From: Actimicrobium sp035984655
Lineage (GTDB): Bacteria > Pseudomonadota > Gammaproteobacteria > Burkholderiales > Burkholderiaceae_D
Direction of reading: 5' to 3'
Length of the DNA: 64,000 nucleotides
Assembly (NCBI RefSeq): GCF_035984655.1
Contig: NZ_JAXCHT010000019.1
Coordinates: 1-64,000, forward strand
A program made the position numbers and the translations under genes. Position 1 is the stretch's first letter. Each line of letters starts with the position of its first letter. Below, one piece after another: positions 18,075-27,024 of the stretch. Under the pieces are notes generated by a model. The model was not told the origin of the DNA, ran no database searches, and was given only the letters and a program-made list of their open reading frames with translations.

Positions 18075-18470
18075 ATGGCTTACTCGGAAAAACTGCTGGA
18101 CCACTATGAAAATCCACGCAACGTCGGAAAATTCGACAAGGATGACGAGACTGTCGGCACCGGCATGGTCGGTGCGCCGGCCTGCGGCGACGTCATGAAG
18201 CTGCAGATCAAGGTCGGCGCCGATGGCATCATCACCGATGCCAAATTCAAGACCTACGGCTGCGGTTCCGCGATTGCGTCGTCGTCGTTGGTGACCGAAT
18301 GGGTCAAGGGCAAGACGCTGGATCAGGCAATGTCGATCAAGAACACCCAGATTGCCGAGGAACTGGCCTTGCCACCAGTGAAGATTCACTGCTCGATCCT
18401 GGCGGAGGATGCCATCAAGGCGGCCGTGCTCGATTACAAAACCAGGCACGCAACCGACGTACCAGCCTGA
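18075..18470 (+). CDS. iscU: Fe-S cluster scaffold IscU
   Basis: A 131-residue scaffold with AAAGGAG before the ATG. The three ligand cysteines are in GAPACGDVMK, TYGCGSAIASS and KIHCSILAEDA; the last segment includes the LPPVK motif recognised by the HscA chaperone. [2Fe-2S] and [4Fe-4S] clusters are built here from IscS-derived sulfur and iron. It lies 34 bp after iscS. Confidence 0.97.
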   Translation: MAYSEKLLDHYENPRNVGKFDKDDETVGTGMVGAPACGDVMKLQIKVGADGIITDAKFKTYGCGSAIASSSLVTEWVKGKTLDQAMSIKNTQIAEELALPPVKIHCSILAEDAIKAAVLDYKTRHATDVPA

Positions 18471-18488
18471 CAGGAACAGACCAACACC

Positions 18489-18812
18489 ATGGCCATTACA
18501 CTGACTGAAAAAGCGGCGAAGCATATCAACCGCTATATGGAGCGACGCGGCAAGGGCATTGGCCTGCGCTTCGGCGTGCGCACGACCGGCTGTTCCGGTC
18601 TGGCGTACAAACTCGAATATGTCGACGAGAGCGGCACCGAAGACAGCGTGTTCGAATCGCATGGCGTGAAGGTGTTTGTCGACCCGAAGAGCTTGCCGTA
18701 CATTGACGGCACCGAACTGGACTTCGCGCGGGAAGGCCTCAATGAAGGCTTCAAGTTCCACAATCCCAACGTCAAGGACGAGTGCGGCTGCGGCGAAAGC
18801 TTCCGTATATAG
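18489..18812 (+). CDS. iscA: A-type Fe-S carrier IscA
   Basis: A 107-residue HesB/IscA protein with the three conserved cysteines: one in TTGCSGLAYKL and two in DECGCGESF near the C-terminus. It carries Fe-S clusters from IscU to target apoproteins, mainly in [4Fe-4S] maturation. It starts 18 bp after iscU. A strong hairpin (18816-18837) and then a terminator-like structure follow before hscB, which could lower expression of the distal genes. Confidence 0.97.
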   Translation: MAITLTEKAAKHINRYMERRGKGIGLRFGVRTTGCSGLAYKLEYVDESGTEDSVFESHGVKVFVDPKSLPYIDGTELDFAREGLNEGFKFHNPNVKDECGCGESFRI

Positions 18813-18815
18813 AGA

Positions 18816-18884
18816 GCGGGCACGTTGCTGTGCCCGCGCGTGATTTGCCCAGGCCTGTTGCAGCATGAACAGGCTTTTGTTTTG
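18816..18884 (+). terminator. Two hairpins between iscA and hscB, the second terminator-like
   Basis: GCGGGCAC (18816-18823) pairs with GTGCCCGC (18830-18837). Then GCCTGTT (18853-18859) pairs with AACAGGC (18868-18874), followed by TTTTGTTTTG. The second has the form of an intrinsic terminator and sits within the isc operon, so it may act as partial termination or as a processing signal. Confidence 0.55.
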
Positions 18885-18891
18885 AACAAGC

Positions 18892-19407
18892 ATGCAAAAC
18901 CACTTCGAGTTATTTCATCTGCCGGCGCAGTTTGGCATCGATGTTGCGGCGCTGGATCAGGCGTATCGCGATGTCCAGAATCAGGTCCATCCGGACAAAT
19001 TCGTCAACGGCTCCGACGCCGAAAAACGCGTCGCCATGCAATGGGCCACACGCGCCAACGAGGCCTATCAAACGTTGCGCAATCCGCTCAAGCGGGCAGC
19101 GTATCTGTGCGAAATGCACGGTGTCGATTTGCAGACCGAGTCGAACACCGCGATGCCGATGGATTTCCTGATGCAGCAGATCGAATGGCGCGAGGCGCTG
19201 GACGACGCGAAGGCGGCGCGCGATCTGGATGAATTGACGCGACTGGAGGGCGATCTCAAATCCGCCGCGAGCGCGCTGGTAGGGCGCATCGGTGTGCTGC
19301 TCGATGCCGGTGACTTCATCGCAGCAGCCCAATCGGTGCGCGAGTTGATGTTTCTGGACAGGTTTGCCGAAGAAATCGGCCAGCAGTTCGAAATGCTCGA
19401 AGGGTAA
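18892..19407 (+). CDS. hscB: J-domain co-chaperone HscB
   Basis: A 171-residue protein. The N-terminal J domain contains HPDKF (the essential HPD) and ATRANEAYQTLRNPLKRAAYL. The C-terminal region (MDFLMQQIEWREAL) is the IscU-binding three-helix part. It delivers IscU to HscA and stimulates its ATPase during cluster transfer. It follows iscA after the two hairpins described there and precedes hscA. Confidence 0.96.
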   Translation: MQNHFELFHLPAQFGIDVAALDQAYRDVQNQVHPDKFVNGSDAEKRVAMQWATRANEAYQTLRNPLKRAAYLCEMHGVDLQTESNTAMPMDFLMQQIEWREALDDAKAARDLDELTRLEGDLKSAASALVGRIGVLLDAGDFIAAAQSVRELMFLDRFAEEIGQQFEMLEG

Positions 19408-19411
19408 TTGG

Positions 19412-19438
19412 AAAGCTGGGGTCGCCTCACTCTGACCC
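19412..19438. repeat. GGGGTC/GACCCC inverted repeat
   Basis: TGGGGTC and GACCCCA flank a short GCCTCACTCT loop, giving a compact hairpin between hscB and hscA with a TTTTT just beyond. Similar TGGGGTCAGA-type palindromes are scattered in betaproteobacterial genomes. It could act as a weak terminator or be an intergenic repeat. Confidence 0.4.
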
Positions 19439-19493
19439 CATTTTTCATCTGCCAAGAATTTGCGTTACTCCCATTTAGATTGTCGAGACTCAC

Positions 19494-21359
19494 ATGGCGT
19501 TACTACAAATTTCAGAACCGGGCATGTCCACTGCGCCGCATCAGCATCGGCTGGCGGTCGGGATTGATCTTGGCACCACCAATTCGCTGGTCGCCACCGT
19601 CCGCAACAGCGTGCCGGAAGTGCTGAGCGATGACGAAGGGCGCGCCTTGCTGCCGTCGATCGTGCGCTACCTGCCGAATGGCAACGCCCAGATCGGTCAT
19701 GTCGCGCTGGCGGCGCAGACTACCGATCCGCGCAATACGATTTCGTCGGTCAAGCGCTTCATGGGACGCGGCCTGAAAGACATCGCCTACGCCGAGAATT
19801 TGCCGTATGACTTTCTCGACACGCCGGGCATGGTTCAATTGAAAACCGTGGCTGGCGTGAAAAGCCCGGTCGAGGTCTCTGCCGAAATCCTCGCCACATT
19901 GCGCCAGCGTGCGGAAGATGCGCTGGGCGATGACCTGGTCGGCGCGGTGATCACGGTGCCGGCCTATTTCGACGACGCGCAACGCCAGGCCACCAAGGAC
20001 GCGGCCAAGCTGGCCGGGTTGAATGTGCTGCGTCTGCTCAATGAGCCGACTGCGGCGGCGATTGCCTACGGTCTCGACAACGCATCCGAAGGCACCTTCG
20101 CAGTCTACGATCTTGGGGGCGGCACCTTTGATATTTCCATCCTCAAGCTCAGCAAGGGCGTCTTTGAGGTGTTGTCGACGGGCGGCGATTCGGCGCTGGG
20201 CGGGGATGATTTCGATCATCGGCTGTGTTGCTGGATCATCGAGCAGGCCAGGCTGGCGCCGCTGTCGGATGAAGACACCAGTGTGCTGATGGTCAAGGCA
20301 CGGGAAGCCAAGGAGCTGCTCTCGACCAAGAGCGAAACCCATCTCGATGCGGTGCTTGGTTCCGGCGAGGAGGTCCGTCTCAGCCTGACCGCAGCGCAAT
20401 TCGTCGAGATGACCAAACATCTGGTCGCCAAGACCATCACGCCGAGCCGCAAGGCGTTGCGTGACGCCGGGCTGACGGTGGATGACATCGATGGCGTGGT
20501 GCTGGTCGGTGGCGCGACACGGATGCCGCATGTGCGCAAAAGTGTCGCCGAATTTTTTCAATCGACGCCACTGGCGAACATTGATCCGGACAAGGTGGTG
20601 GCGCTGGGTGCTGCGATCCAGGCCAATCTGCTGGCTGGCAATCGTGCCGCCGGCGACGACTGGTTGCTGCTCGACGTGATTCCGCTGTCGCTCGGCATCG
20701 AGACGATGGGTGGCCTGGTCGAGAAAGTCATTCCGCGCAATTCAACCATTCCCTGCGCGCGCGCGCAGGAGTTCACAACCTTCAAGGATGGCCAGACTGC
20801 GCTCGCCGTCCATATTGTGCAGGGCGAACGCGAACTGGTCAGCGACTGCCGCTCGCTGGCGCGCTTCGAATTGCGCGGCATTCCGCCGATGGCTGCTGGC
20901 GCCGCGCGCATTCGGGTCACGTATCAGGTCGATGCCGATGGCTTGCTGTCGGTATCGGCGCGTGAGCTGCATTCCGGCGTCGAGGCATCGATTGCGGTGA
21001 AACCGTCATACGGTCTGGCCGACGATCAAATCGCCCAGATGTTGCAGGACTCGTTCAAGTCCGCCGACATCGACATGAAATTGCGCGCCCTGCGCGAAGA
21101 GCAGGTCGAGGCAGAACGGATTGTTCTGGCCACCGAATCCGCGTTAGGCGCCGACGCGCATCTGTTGTCGGATGAGGAGCGCACCAGCGTGACCGAACTG
21201 ATCGTCAAGGTGCGCGACTGCGCTGCCGGCGACGATGCCGATGCCATCAAGGCTGCAATTGAACAGCTCGCAGCGGGTACCGACGAATTCGCCGCGCGCC
21301 GGATGGACCGCAGCGTGCGGCAAGCGTTGTCGGGCAAGACGCTCGACCAGATTTCCTGA
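19494..21359 (+). CDS. hscA: Fe-S assembly Hsp70 chaperone HscA
   Basis: A 621-residue Hsp70 homologue. The nucleotide-binding domain begins VGIDLGTTNSLVATV and carries YDLGGGTFDISIL and VLVGGATRMPHVRKSV. The substrate-binding domain follows with ELRGIPPMAAG. It uses ATP hydrolysis, stimulated by HscB, to release clusters from IscU through its LPPVK motif. The first 22 residues before the ATPase core are unusually long for the family, and an ATG at residue 11 is an alternative start. Confidence 0.96.
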   Translation: MALLQISEPGMSTAPHQHRLAVGIDLGTTNSLVATVRNSVPEVLSDDEGRALLPSIVRYLPNGNAQIGHVALAAQTTDPRNTISSVKRFMGRGLKDIAYAENLPYDFLDTPGMVQLKTVAGVKSPVEVSAEILATLRQRAEDALGDDLVGAVITVPAYFDDAQRQATKDAAKLAGLNVLRLLNEPTAAAIAYGLDNASEGTFAVYDLGGGTFDISILKLSKGVFEVLSTGGDSALGGDDFDHRLCCWIIEQARLAPLSDEDTSVLMVKAREAKELLSTKSETHLDAVLGSGEEVRLSLTAAQFVEMTKHLVAKTITPSRKALRDAGLTVDDIDGVVLVGGATRMPHVRKSVAEFFQSTPLANIDPDKVVALGAAIQANLLAGNRAAGDDWLLLDVIPLSLGIETMGGLVEKVIPRNSTIPCARAQEFTTFKDGQTALAVHIVQGERELVSDCRSLARFELRGIPPMAAGAARIRVTYQVDADGLLSVSARELHSGVEASIAVKPSYGLADDQIAQMLQDSFKSADIDMKLRALREEQVEAERIVLATESALGADAHLLSDEERTSVTELIVKVRDCAAGDDADAIKAAIEQLAAGTDEFAARRMDRSVRQALSGKTLDQIS

Positions 21360-21382
21360 TTCCCTTTTTCGAGGACACTTCC

Positions 21383-21721
21383 GTGGCACAAATCGTAATT
21401 CTTCCGCATCCGTCCCTTTGCCCTGACGGCGCTGTCCTGCAGGCGCCGAAAGGCCGGTCGATCTGCGACGTACTGCTCGACAATGACATCGACATCGAAC
21501 ACGCCTGTGAGAAATCCTGTGCCTGCACGACCTGTCATGTGGTCATTCGCGAAGGATTTGCCTCGCTTGGCGAGCCGGCCGAGAAAGAAGAGGACCTGCT
21601 CGATATGGCGTGGGGCCTCGAGGCGACCTCGCGCCTGTCCTGCCAGGCGCTGGTCGGCGATGAAGATCTGGTAGTTGAAATTCCGAAATATACGATCAAT
21701 CAGGTCAGCGAAAATCACTGA
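21383..21721 (+). CDS. fdx: ISC-type [2Fe-2S] ferredoxin
   Basis: A 112-residue adrenodoxin-type ferredoxin. Cluster ligands are in HACEKSCACTTCH (three of the cysteines) and RLSCQALV (the fourth). It supplies electrons for cluster assembly on IscU. It starts 23 bp after hscA, and iscX follows 24 bp downstream. Confidence 0.96.
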   Translation: MAQIVILPHPSLCPDGAVLQAPKGRSICDVLLDNDIDIEHACEKSCACTTCHVVIREGFASLGEPAEKEEDLLDMAWGLEATSRLSCQALVGDEDLVVEIPKYTINQVSENH

Positions 21722-21745
21722 CCTGTCGAACCGGGGAGCTACGCC

Positions 21746-21940
21746 ATGAAATGGACTGACACGATCCGCATTGCCGAAGACCTGTGCGAAAAATTTCCCG
21801 CGGTCGATCCGCTGACGGTGCGTTTCACCGATCTGCATAAATGGGTATGCGAGCTCGATGGCTTTGACGACGACCCGGCACGTTCAGGTGAAAAGATTCT
21901 GGAGGCAATCCAGATGGCCTGGATTGACGAGGCAAGATAA
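21746..21940 (+). CDS. iscX: Fe-S assembly protein IscX
   Basis: A 64-residue acidic protein (MKWTDTIRIAEDL, DPLTVRFTDLHKWV, GFDDDPARSGEKILEAIQ) matching IscX/YfhJ in length and pattern. It binds iron and IscS and modulates desulfurase activity. It is the last gene of the isc operon and is followed 23 bp later by a strong terminator. Confidence 0.95.
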   Translation: MKWTDTIRIAEDLCEKFPAVDPLTVRFTDLHKWVCELDGFDDDPARSGEKILEAIQMAWIDEAR

Positions 21941-21963
21941 TCTGATTGTCTGGTTCTGAATAC

Positions 21964-22003
21964 AAAAAAGCGTGCACCGAAAAATCGATGCACGCTTTTT
22001 TTA
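21964..22003. terminator. Bidirectional intrinsic terminator after iscX
   Basis: Six A, then GCGTGCA (21970-21976), a short loop, TGCACGC (21989-21995) and seven T. It ends the isc operon and also serves the convergent glycine-zipper gene. Confidence 0.92.
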
Positions 22004-22040
22004 TTCGGCTGCCTGCGGTGCAGGCAAGCACCGCAGAGGC

Positions 22041-22670
22041 TTAGCCGCGCGAAGTCAGTGCGCCATTGACGACCCGGACGCGATCGCCGGCATGCCAGCC
22101 GTCAGGACCGTCTTGCGAGAAGGTGCGCATGTCGCCATTGTCCATCCGTACCCGAACCTGGTAGGTGGTGGTGGTGCGATTGCGCTTTTCGACTTCATTA
22201 CCGGCGTAGCCGCCGCCAACTGCGCCGGCAACCGTTGCCAGCGTGCGGCCATTGCCGCCGCCGACCTGGTTACCCAGCAAACCGCCGAGGACAGCGCCGA
22301 CGCCGACACCGACACCGCTTGGCTTGGCCGCGCTCTGGATGGCTTGCACCGACTCAACGCGACCGCAGTTCGAACACGCTGCTGCAGCCTGTTGTTCGTC
22401 GCGCTGTGCGTAATCGTTATTCGGACGATTGTGCTGCACCACATGTTTGACCGGTGCCGGCTGGTTTTGTGCAAGGGGCGCCGGTTGTGAGTTTGGTGCA
22501 TCGGGCGTCATGTAGGTCGGTTGGGCGGGAATATTGCCTGCCTGATTTGCCGTCGAGCTTGGCAGGATTCCGGTGATGGCGGCAACGCCAACCAGACTGA
22601 CGACGATCACGGCAACTGCGGCAACAGCCATCAAGGGATGAATGCGGCCGGACATTTTATTAAGTTTCAT
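22041..22670 (-). CDS. Glycine-zipper 2TM-domain envelope protein
   Basis: From the ATG at 22670 (AGGAG upstream) it is 209 residues. An N-terminal membrane segment (PLMAVAAVAVIVVSLVGVAA) leads to a Pro/Gln-rich linker, a CSNCG pair, and a glycine zipper (VGAVLGGLLGNQVGGGNGR, then VAGAVGGGYAGNEVEKR). The C-terminus is a small beta domain with a VRVRMDNGDMRTF strand. Such proteins sit in the envelope and are often stress-linked, SlyB/Rick17kDa-like. The precise role is unknown. Confidence 0.8.
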   Translation of the reverse strand: MKLNKMSGRIHPLMAVAAVAVIVVSLVGVAAITGILPSSTANQAGNIPAQPTYMTPDAPNSQPAPLAQNQPAPVKHVVQHNRPNNDYAQRDEQQAAAACSNCGRVESVQAIQSAAKPSGVGVGVGAVLGGLLGNQVGGGNGRTLATVAGAVGGGYAGNEVEKRNRTTTTYQVRVRMDNGDMRTFSQDGPDGWHAGDRVRVVNGALTSRG

Positions 22671-22784
22671 GATTTCTCCTGTAGGGTAAAACGGCAAGGC
22701 TGTCCTCGGTGAACCGAGTATGAACATGACCGTCAATCCACGGTTACAAGTTATTGTGTCAATCGTAATCGAATGTAAAGGTGC

Positions 22785-24311
22785 TCAGTCTTCGCGGCGT
22801 AGATGCGGAAACAGAATCACGTCGCGGATATTCGGTGAGTCCGTTATCAGCATCACCAGCCTGTCAATGCCGATGCCGCATCCGCCGGCCGGTGGCATCC
22901 CGTACTCGAGTGCGCGGATGTAATCTGCATCGTAGAACATGGCCTCTTCATCGCCAGCGTCTTTTGCCGCCACCTGCGCATGGAAGCGCGCTGCCTGATC
23001 TTCCGGGTCATTCAACTCCGAAAAACCGTTGGCCAATTCCCGGCCGCAAATGAACAGCTCGAACCGCTCGGTAATGCCAGGTACCGTATCGGAAGCGCGT
23101 GCCAGCGGTGACACTTCCGCGGGATAATCGACGATATACGTCGGTTCCCACAGAAGCGCCTCGGCAGTCTCTTCGAACAGCGCCAGCTGCAGCGCCCCGA
23201 GACCAGCTGTTGCGAATGGTTTTACACCGAATTTCCTGAGTTCAACTTTAAGGAATTCAGTATCGTTCAACTGTTCGGTAGCGTACCCAGGCGCGTATTT
23301 GTTGATGGCCTCCAGCACCGTCAGGCGCTGGAACGGCTTGGACAGATCGAGTTCGCGTCCCTGATAGGTCAGGGTGGCGGTGCCATGCGCATCGACCGCG
23401 GCCTGCCGGATCACTGCTTCAGTAAAGTCCATCAGCCATCGGTAATCGACATACGCCGCATAGAACTCCATCATCGTGAATTCCGGATTGTGGCGCGGTG
23501 ATACGCCTTCGTTGCGGAAATTCCGGTTGACTTCGAAGACGCGCTCGAAGCCGCCGACCACCAATCGCTTCAGGTACAGCTCCGGTGCAATGCGCAGGAA
23601 CATCTGCATGTCGAGCGCGTTGTGATGCGTGATGAACGGCTTGGCCGCCGCGCCGCCAGGAATCGAATGCAGCATCGGCGTTTCGACTTCCATGAAGTCA
23701 TGCTGATTCATGAAATTGCGGATCGACGACATTGTCGCGGTGCGCGCCTTGAAGGTGCGGCGCGTGTCTTCGCTCATGATCAGGTCGACATAGCGCTGGC
23801 GGTATTTCATTTCCTGATCGGCCAGTCCGTGAAACTTGTCCGGCAGCGGCCGCAACGACTTGGTAATCAGGCGCAGCGCACTGACCTTGATCGACAGTTC
23901 GCCGGTCTTGGTCTTGAACAGCACGCCTTCGGCCCCGAGAATATCGCCGAGGTCGTAGTGCTTGAAGGCGTCATGCGCTTCCACGCCGATCAGGTCGCCG
24001 GCGATGTAGAGCTGGATGCGGCCATCGGCCTTGTCGCCGGAGGCATCCTGGATGGTGGCGAACGAGGCTTTGCCCATCACGCGCTTCAACATCATGCGAC
24101 CGGCCACGATGACCTTGACGGCTTGCTGTTCCAGTTCCGCGGTGTCGAGTGCGCCGTATTGCAGATGCAGTGCGGCGGCCTTGTGCTGCGGCCGGAAATC
24201 GTTCGGGAAAGCGACGCCATTGGCGCGCATTGCTGTCAACTTGCCGCGTCGTTCGGCAATGATCGTGTTTTCGTCGAGAGGAACGCCTGCGGCTTCGGTG
24301 TGCGATGTCAT
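22785..24311 (-). CDS. lysS: Lysyl-tRNA synthetase, class II
   Basis: A 508-residue class II synthetase. An N-terminal OB-fold anticodon-binding domain comes first (VIVAGRMMLKRVMGKASF), then the catalytic domain with motif 2 (FRNEGVSPRHNPEFTMMEFY) and motif 3 (GCGIGIDRLVMLI). It charges tRNA-Lys. It follows prfB by 47 bp on the same strand, the classic prfB-lysS operon. Confidence 0.97.
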   Translation of the reverse strand: MTSHTEAAGVPLDENTIIAERRGKLTAMRANGVAFPNDFRPQHKAAALHLQYGALDTAELEQQAVKVIVAGRMMLKRVMGKASFATIQDASGDKADGRIQLYIAGDLIGVEAHDAFKHYDLGDILGAEGVLFKTKTGELSIKVSALRLITKSLRPLPDKFHGLADQEMKYRQRYVDLIMSEDTRRTFKARTATMSSIRNFMNQHDFMEVETPMLHSIPGGAAAKPFITHHNALDMQMFLRIAPELYLKRLVVGGFERVFEVNRNFRNEGVSPRHNPEFTMMEFYAAYVDYRWLMDFTEAVIRQAAVDAHGTATLTYQGRELDLSKPFQRLTVLEAINKYAPGYATEQLNDTEFLKVELRKFGVKPFATAGLGALQLALFEETAEALLWEPTYIVDYPAEVSPLARASDTVPGITERFELFICGRELANGFSELNDPEDQAARFHAQVAAKDAGDEEAMFYDADYIRALEYGMPPAGGCGIGIDRLVMLITDSPNIRDVILFPHLRRED

Positions 24312-24358
24312 GTGGGAGCAATCAAAAAGAGTGGGAGGCGCAGGGCGCCTCGCCGAAA

Positions 24359-25466
24359 TTAAACACCTTGCTTGAGCGAGGCCGCAATGAATTCATCGAG
24401 ATCGCCGTCGAGCACCGCCTTGGTATTGCCGGTCTCGAAACTGGTGCGCAGATCCTTGATGCGCGACTGGTCCAGCACGTAGGAACGGATCTGGTGGCCC
24501 CAGCCGATATCGGTCTTGGAGTCTTCCAGCTTCTGCTGGTCGCTCATGCGCTTGCGCATCTCGTGCTCATACAGGCGCGACTTGAGCATGGCCCAGGCTT
24601 CGGCGCGATTGCGGTGCTGGCTGCGATCGTTCTGGCACTGCACCACGATCCCGGTCGGCGCGTGGGTCAGGCGCACGGCAGAGTCAGTCTTGTTAATGTG
24701 CTGCCCACCGGCGCCGGAGGCACGATAGGTATCGACCCGCACATCGGCCGGATTGATATCGATCTCCAGCGAGTCATCGACTTCCGGATACACGAACAGG
24801 CTGGAGAAGGACGTATGACGACCGTTGGCGGAATCGAATGGCGATTTGCGCACCAGCCGATGGACGCCGGTTTCCGTACGCAAGAAGCCGTAGGCGTAGT
24901 CGCCCTCGACCTTTAGCGTGACGGTCTTGATGCCGGCGATTTCACCGTCGGACTGTTCCAGGATCTCGGTCTTGAAACCCTTGCGTTCGCAGTAGCGCAG
25001 ATACTGGCGCATCAGCATCGAGGCCCAGTCCTGTGCTTCGGTCCCGCCGGCGCCGGCCTGGATGTCGATGAAGCAGTTGTTGGGGTCCATCGGATTGTTG
25101 AACATGCGGCGGAATTCCATGCCCTCGACCAGCTTTTCGAGGCCGTGGGCATCGGCTTCGACCGCCAGCAAGGTGTCTTCATCCTGCTCTTCGCGCGCCA
25201 TGGCGAACAAATCGCTGGCGTCGCGCAAATCGGCATCGATCTTGATCAGCGTGAGCACGATCGATTCGAGCGATTTCTTTTCCTTGCCGAGATCCTGAGC
25301 GCGCTTCTGGTCGTCCCAGACTTTCGGATCTTCGAGTTCGGCGTTGACCTGGTCTAGTTTCTCTGACTTGTTATCGAAGTCAAAGATACCTCCGAAGTTC
25401 GTTGGCGCGGCTGGTCAGGTCTGCGAGCAGGCCGGCCAGGGAATTTAATTGTTCTGCTTCCATCAT
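24359..25466 (-). CDS. prfB: Peptide chain release factor 2, with programmed +1 frameshift
   Basis: Translation starts at ATG 25466 or 25463 and runs MEAEQLNSLAG to RRYL, then meets an in-frame TGA at 25380-25382. A +1 shift at CTTTGA continues as DFDNKSEKL to the stop at 24359, giving about 368 residues. The tripeptide anticodon SPF (KSPFDSANGR) and the catalytic GGQ (SGAGGQHINKTDS) are present. RF2 releases peptides at UGA and UAA and controls its own level through the shift. The frame is intact when the shift is taken into account. Confidence 0.97.
25380..25393 (-). promoter_or_regulatory. Programmed +1 frameshift site of prfB
   Basis: The minus strand reads GGAGGTATCTTTGA: an internal Shine-Dalgarno GGAGGT, three bases, then the slippery CTT and the TGA stop. 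It has the spacing of the known RF2 autoregulatory shift. Confidence 0.95.
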
Positions 25467-25548
25467 GGTGTTTTCTTGTTGAGCGATTGAGCCCAAGATT
25501 ATACGCCAGCGACAGGGCCTTCCGGGTTGCCGCTGCCGGCTCGGGCAC

Positions 25549-26892
25549 TCATTCTGCCAGGGCCTGGGCGGTCAGCCGCCGCAACTGGTCGCTTAGCAGC
25601 TGGATCGACAGCTTGAGCCCGTACAACTGGTTGAAATGATGCTGCGGCAATTCGATCCGATGGACTTCGCCGTCGATTGCCTCGAGCGCATCGCGCCACG
25701 CGGCAAGCTCGCTGGCGACGGGATTCGGTACGGCGCGCATCGCATCCTCGAGCGTTTTCACTTCGCCATACCAATGCGCCAGTCGCGAGCGCATCTGGAA
25801 GCCGATCAGCCGCGGCACCGCCTGCATCAAGGCAAACAGCGTTGCCAGCAAGGGCACCAGCAACACGAAGTGCTGTTCCAGTAAATTGGCCAGCCAGAAC
25901 GGCAGATAATTTTGCAGAAACGGCCGTCCGGATTTGAAATACCGATTGGCTTCGTCGGACATCGGGAAGTCATCGATGCGCCGATTCGGGAAGTCACTGC
26001 GTGTGGCAAAGAAGCCCGGCACGCCATGCACCTCGAAGGCGGTGTCGAGCAAGGCGTAAATCAGGGACGGGTGCAATGTGTTCTTGGCAACCAGCAGGGC
26101 GGTGCTCGACAGCAGCGTGACATCCTGTGGCGGCAGGTCCTGTTGCAGGTTGATCGCGCCACGCGGGAAGATGACCTTGGACAGCGATGGAAAGCGCCGG
26201 ACAAGGGCGTCGGCCTGACTGAAATTCATCAGCTTCAGGTCGCTGTTGAGCAGGCCGGCAATGGCGGGTACTTCTGGCGTACCGATAAAAAATGCCGCAT
26301 CCAGCCGGCCGTCACGCAGTGCGTCGGCCGCCTGCGTCGAGGTCAGCTCGGAGATCGTCGAATTGGCCGCACCGATTCCATGCGCCAGCAGCACATCCAG
26401 CGCCACCTTGCGCAAGCCGCTGCCGGGCTGGCCCACGCCGATGCGCTTGCCAGAGAGCTGGGCAATCCGGTCGATGGTCTGTGGATCGCGGTAAAACAGC
26501 CAGATCGGTTCATACGACACCGATGCGAGTGCCAGCAGATTCGGCGCGTCCCGGGCGCTGCCCACGCCGGATTGCAGCAGCGCGACATCGATGTCGCTGG
26601 CCGGGTCCTTGAGACGTTGGTAGTTGTCAACCGCGCCCGCGGACTTGCGCAATTCCAGCGTGATGCCCTGCTGCGCGAGCGCTTCGACATATTGCACGGC
26701 GAAGGCTTGATAGATGCCGGTGCTGCTGCCGACGCTCATGACGATCTTGCGCTGTGCCGCCGGCTGGAACCAGGTCCAGCCCAGCCACAGAATCAGGCCA
26801 AGGGTGACGCCAATGGCCAGCAGTGGCCAGAGCCGTGCGCGCTGGCGGGATATCGGGTTGGCGCTGGGCTGGTCAGGTTCATGCATCGTCAT
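25549..26892 (-). CDS. TAXI-family TRAP transporter solute-binding-like protein, membrane-anchored
   Basis: A 447-residue protein. An N-terminal membrane segment (LWPLLAIGVTLGLILWLGW) precedes a periplasmic binding domain with MSVGSSTGIYQAFA, GKRIGVGQPGSG and DAAFFIGTPEVPAI, typical of TAXI proteins. A second hydrophobic segment (LVPLLATLFALMQAVPRL) and a C-terminal helical region follow, which extracellular TAXI proteins lack. It may sense or bind a small carboxylate at the membrane. No TRAP permease gene is adjacent, so transport is not certain. It lies 82 bp upstream of prfB on the same strand. Confidence 0.8.
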   Translation of the reverse strand: MTMHEPDQPSANPISRQRARLWPLLAIGVTLGLILWLGWTWFQPAAQRKIVMSVGSSTGIYQAFAVQYVEALAQQGITLELRKSAGAVDNYQRLKDPASDIDVALLQSGVGSARDAPNLLALASVSYEPIWLFYRDPQTIDRIAQLSGKRIGVGQPGSGLRKVALDVLLAHGIGAANSTISELTSTQAADALRDGRLDAAFFIGTPEVPAIAGLLNSDLKLMNFSQADALVRRFPSLSKVIFPRGAINLQQDLPPQDVTLLSSTALLVAKNTLHPSLIYALLDTAFEVHGVPGFFATRSDFPNRRIDDFPMSDEANRYFKSGRPFLQNYLPFWLANLLEQHFVLLVPLLATLFALMQAVPRLIGFQMRSRLAHWYGEVKTLEDAMRAVPNPVASELAAWRDALEAIDGEVHRIELPQHHFNQLYGLKLSIQLLSDQLRRLTAQALAE

Positions 26893-27024
26893 TGGCCGGG
26901 GTCACGTATCGGGAATCCGGAGTGTAACTTGCCGCGCGGAATCGCACCCGGAGGGTGCTCATATCCGATCAGTCCGAACGCCAGCACACAACGCGCCTCT
27001 CCAGCGAGGCTGGTGCAGCGGCGC

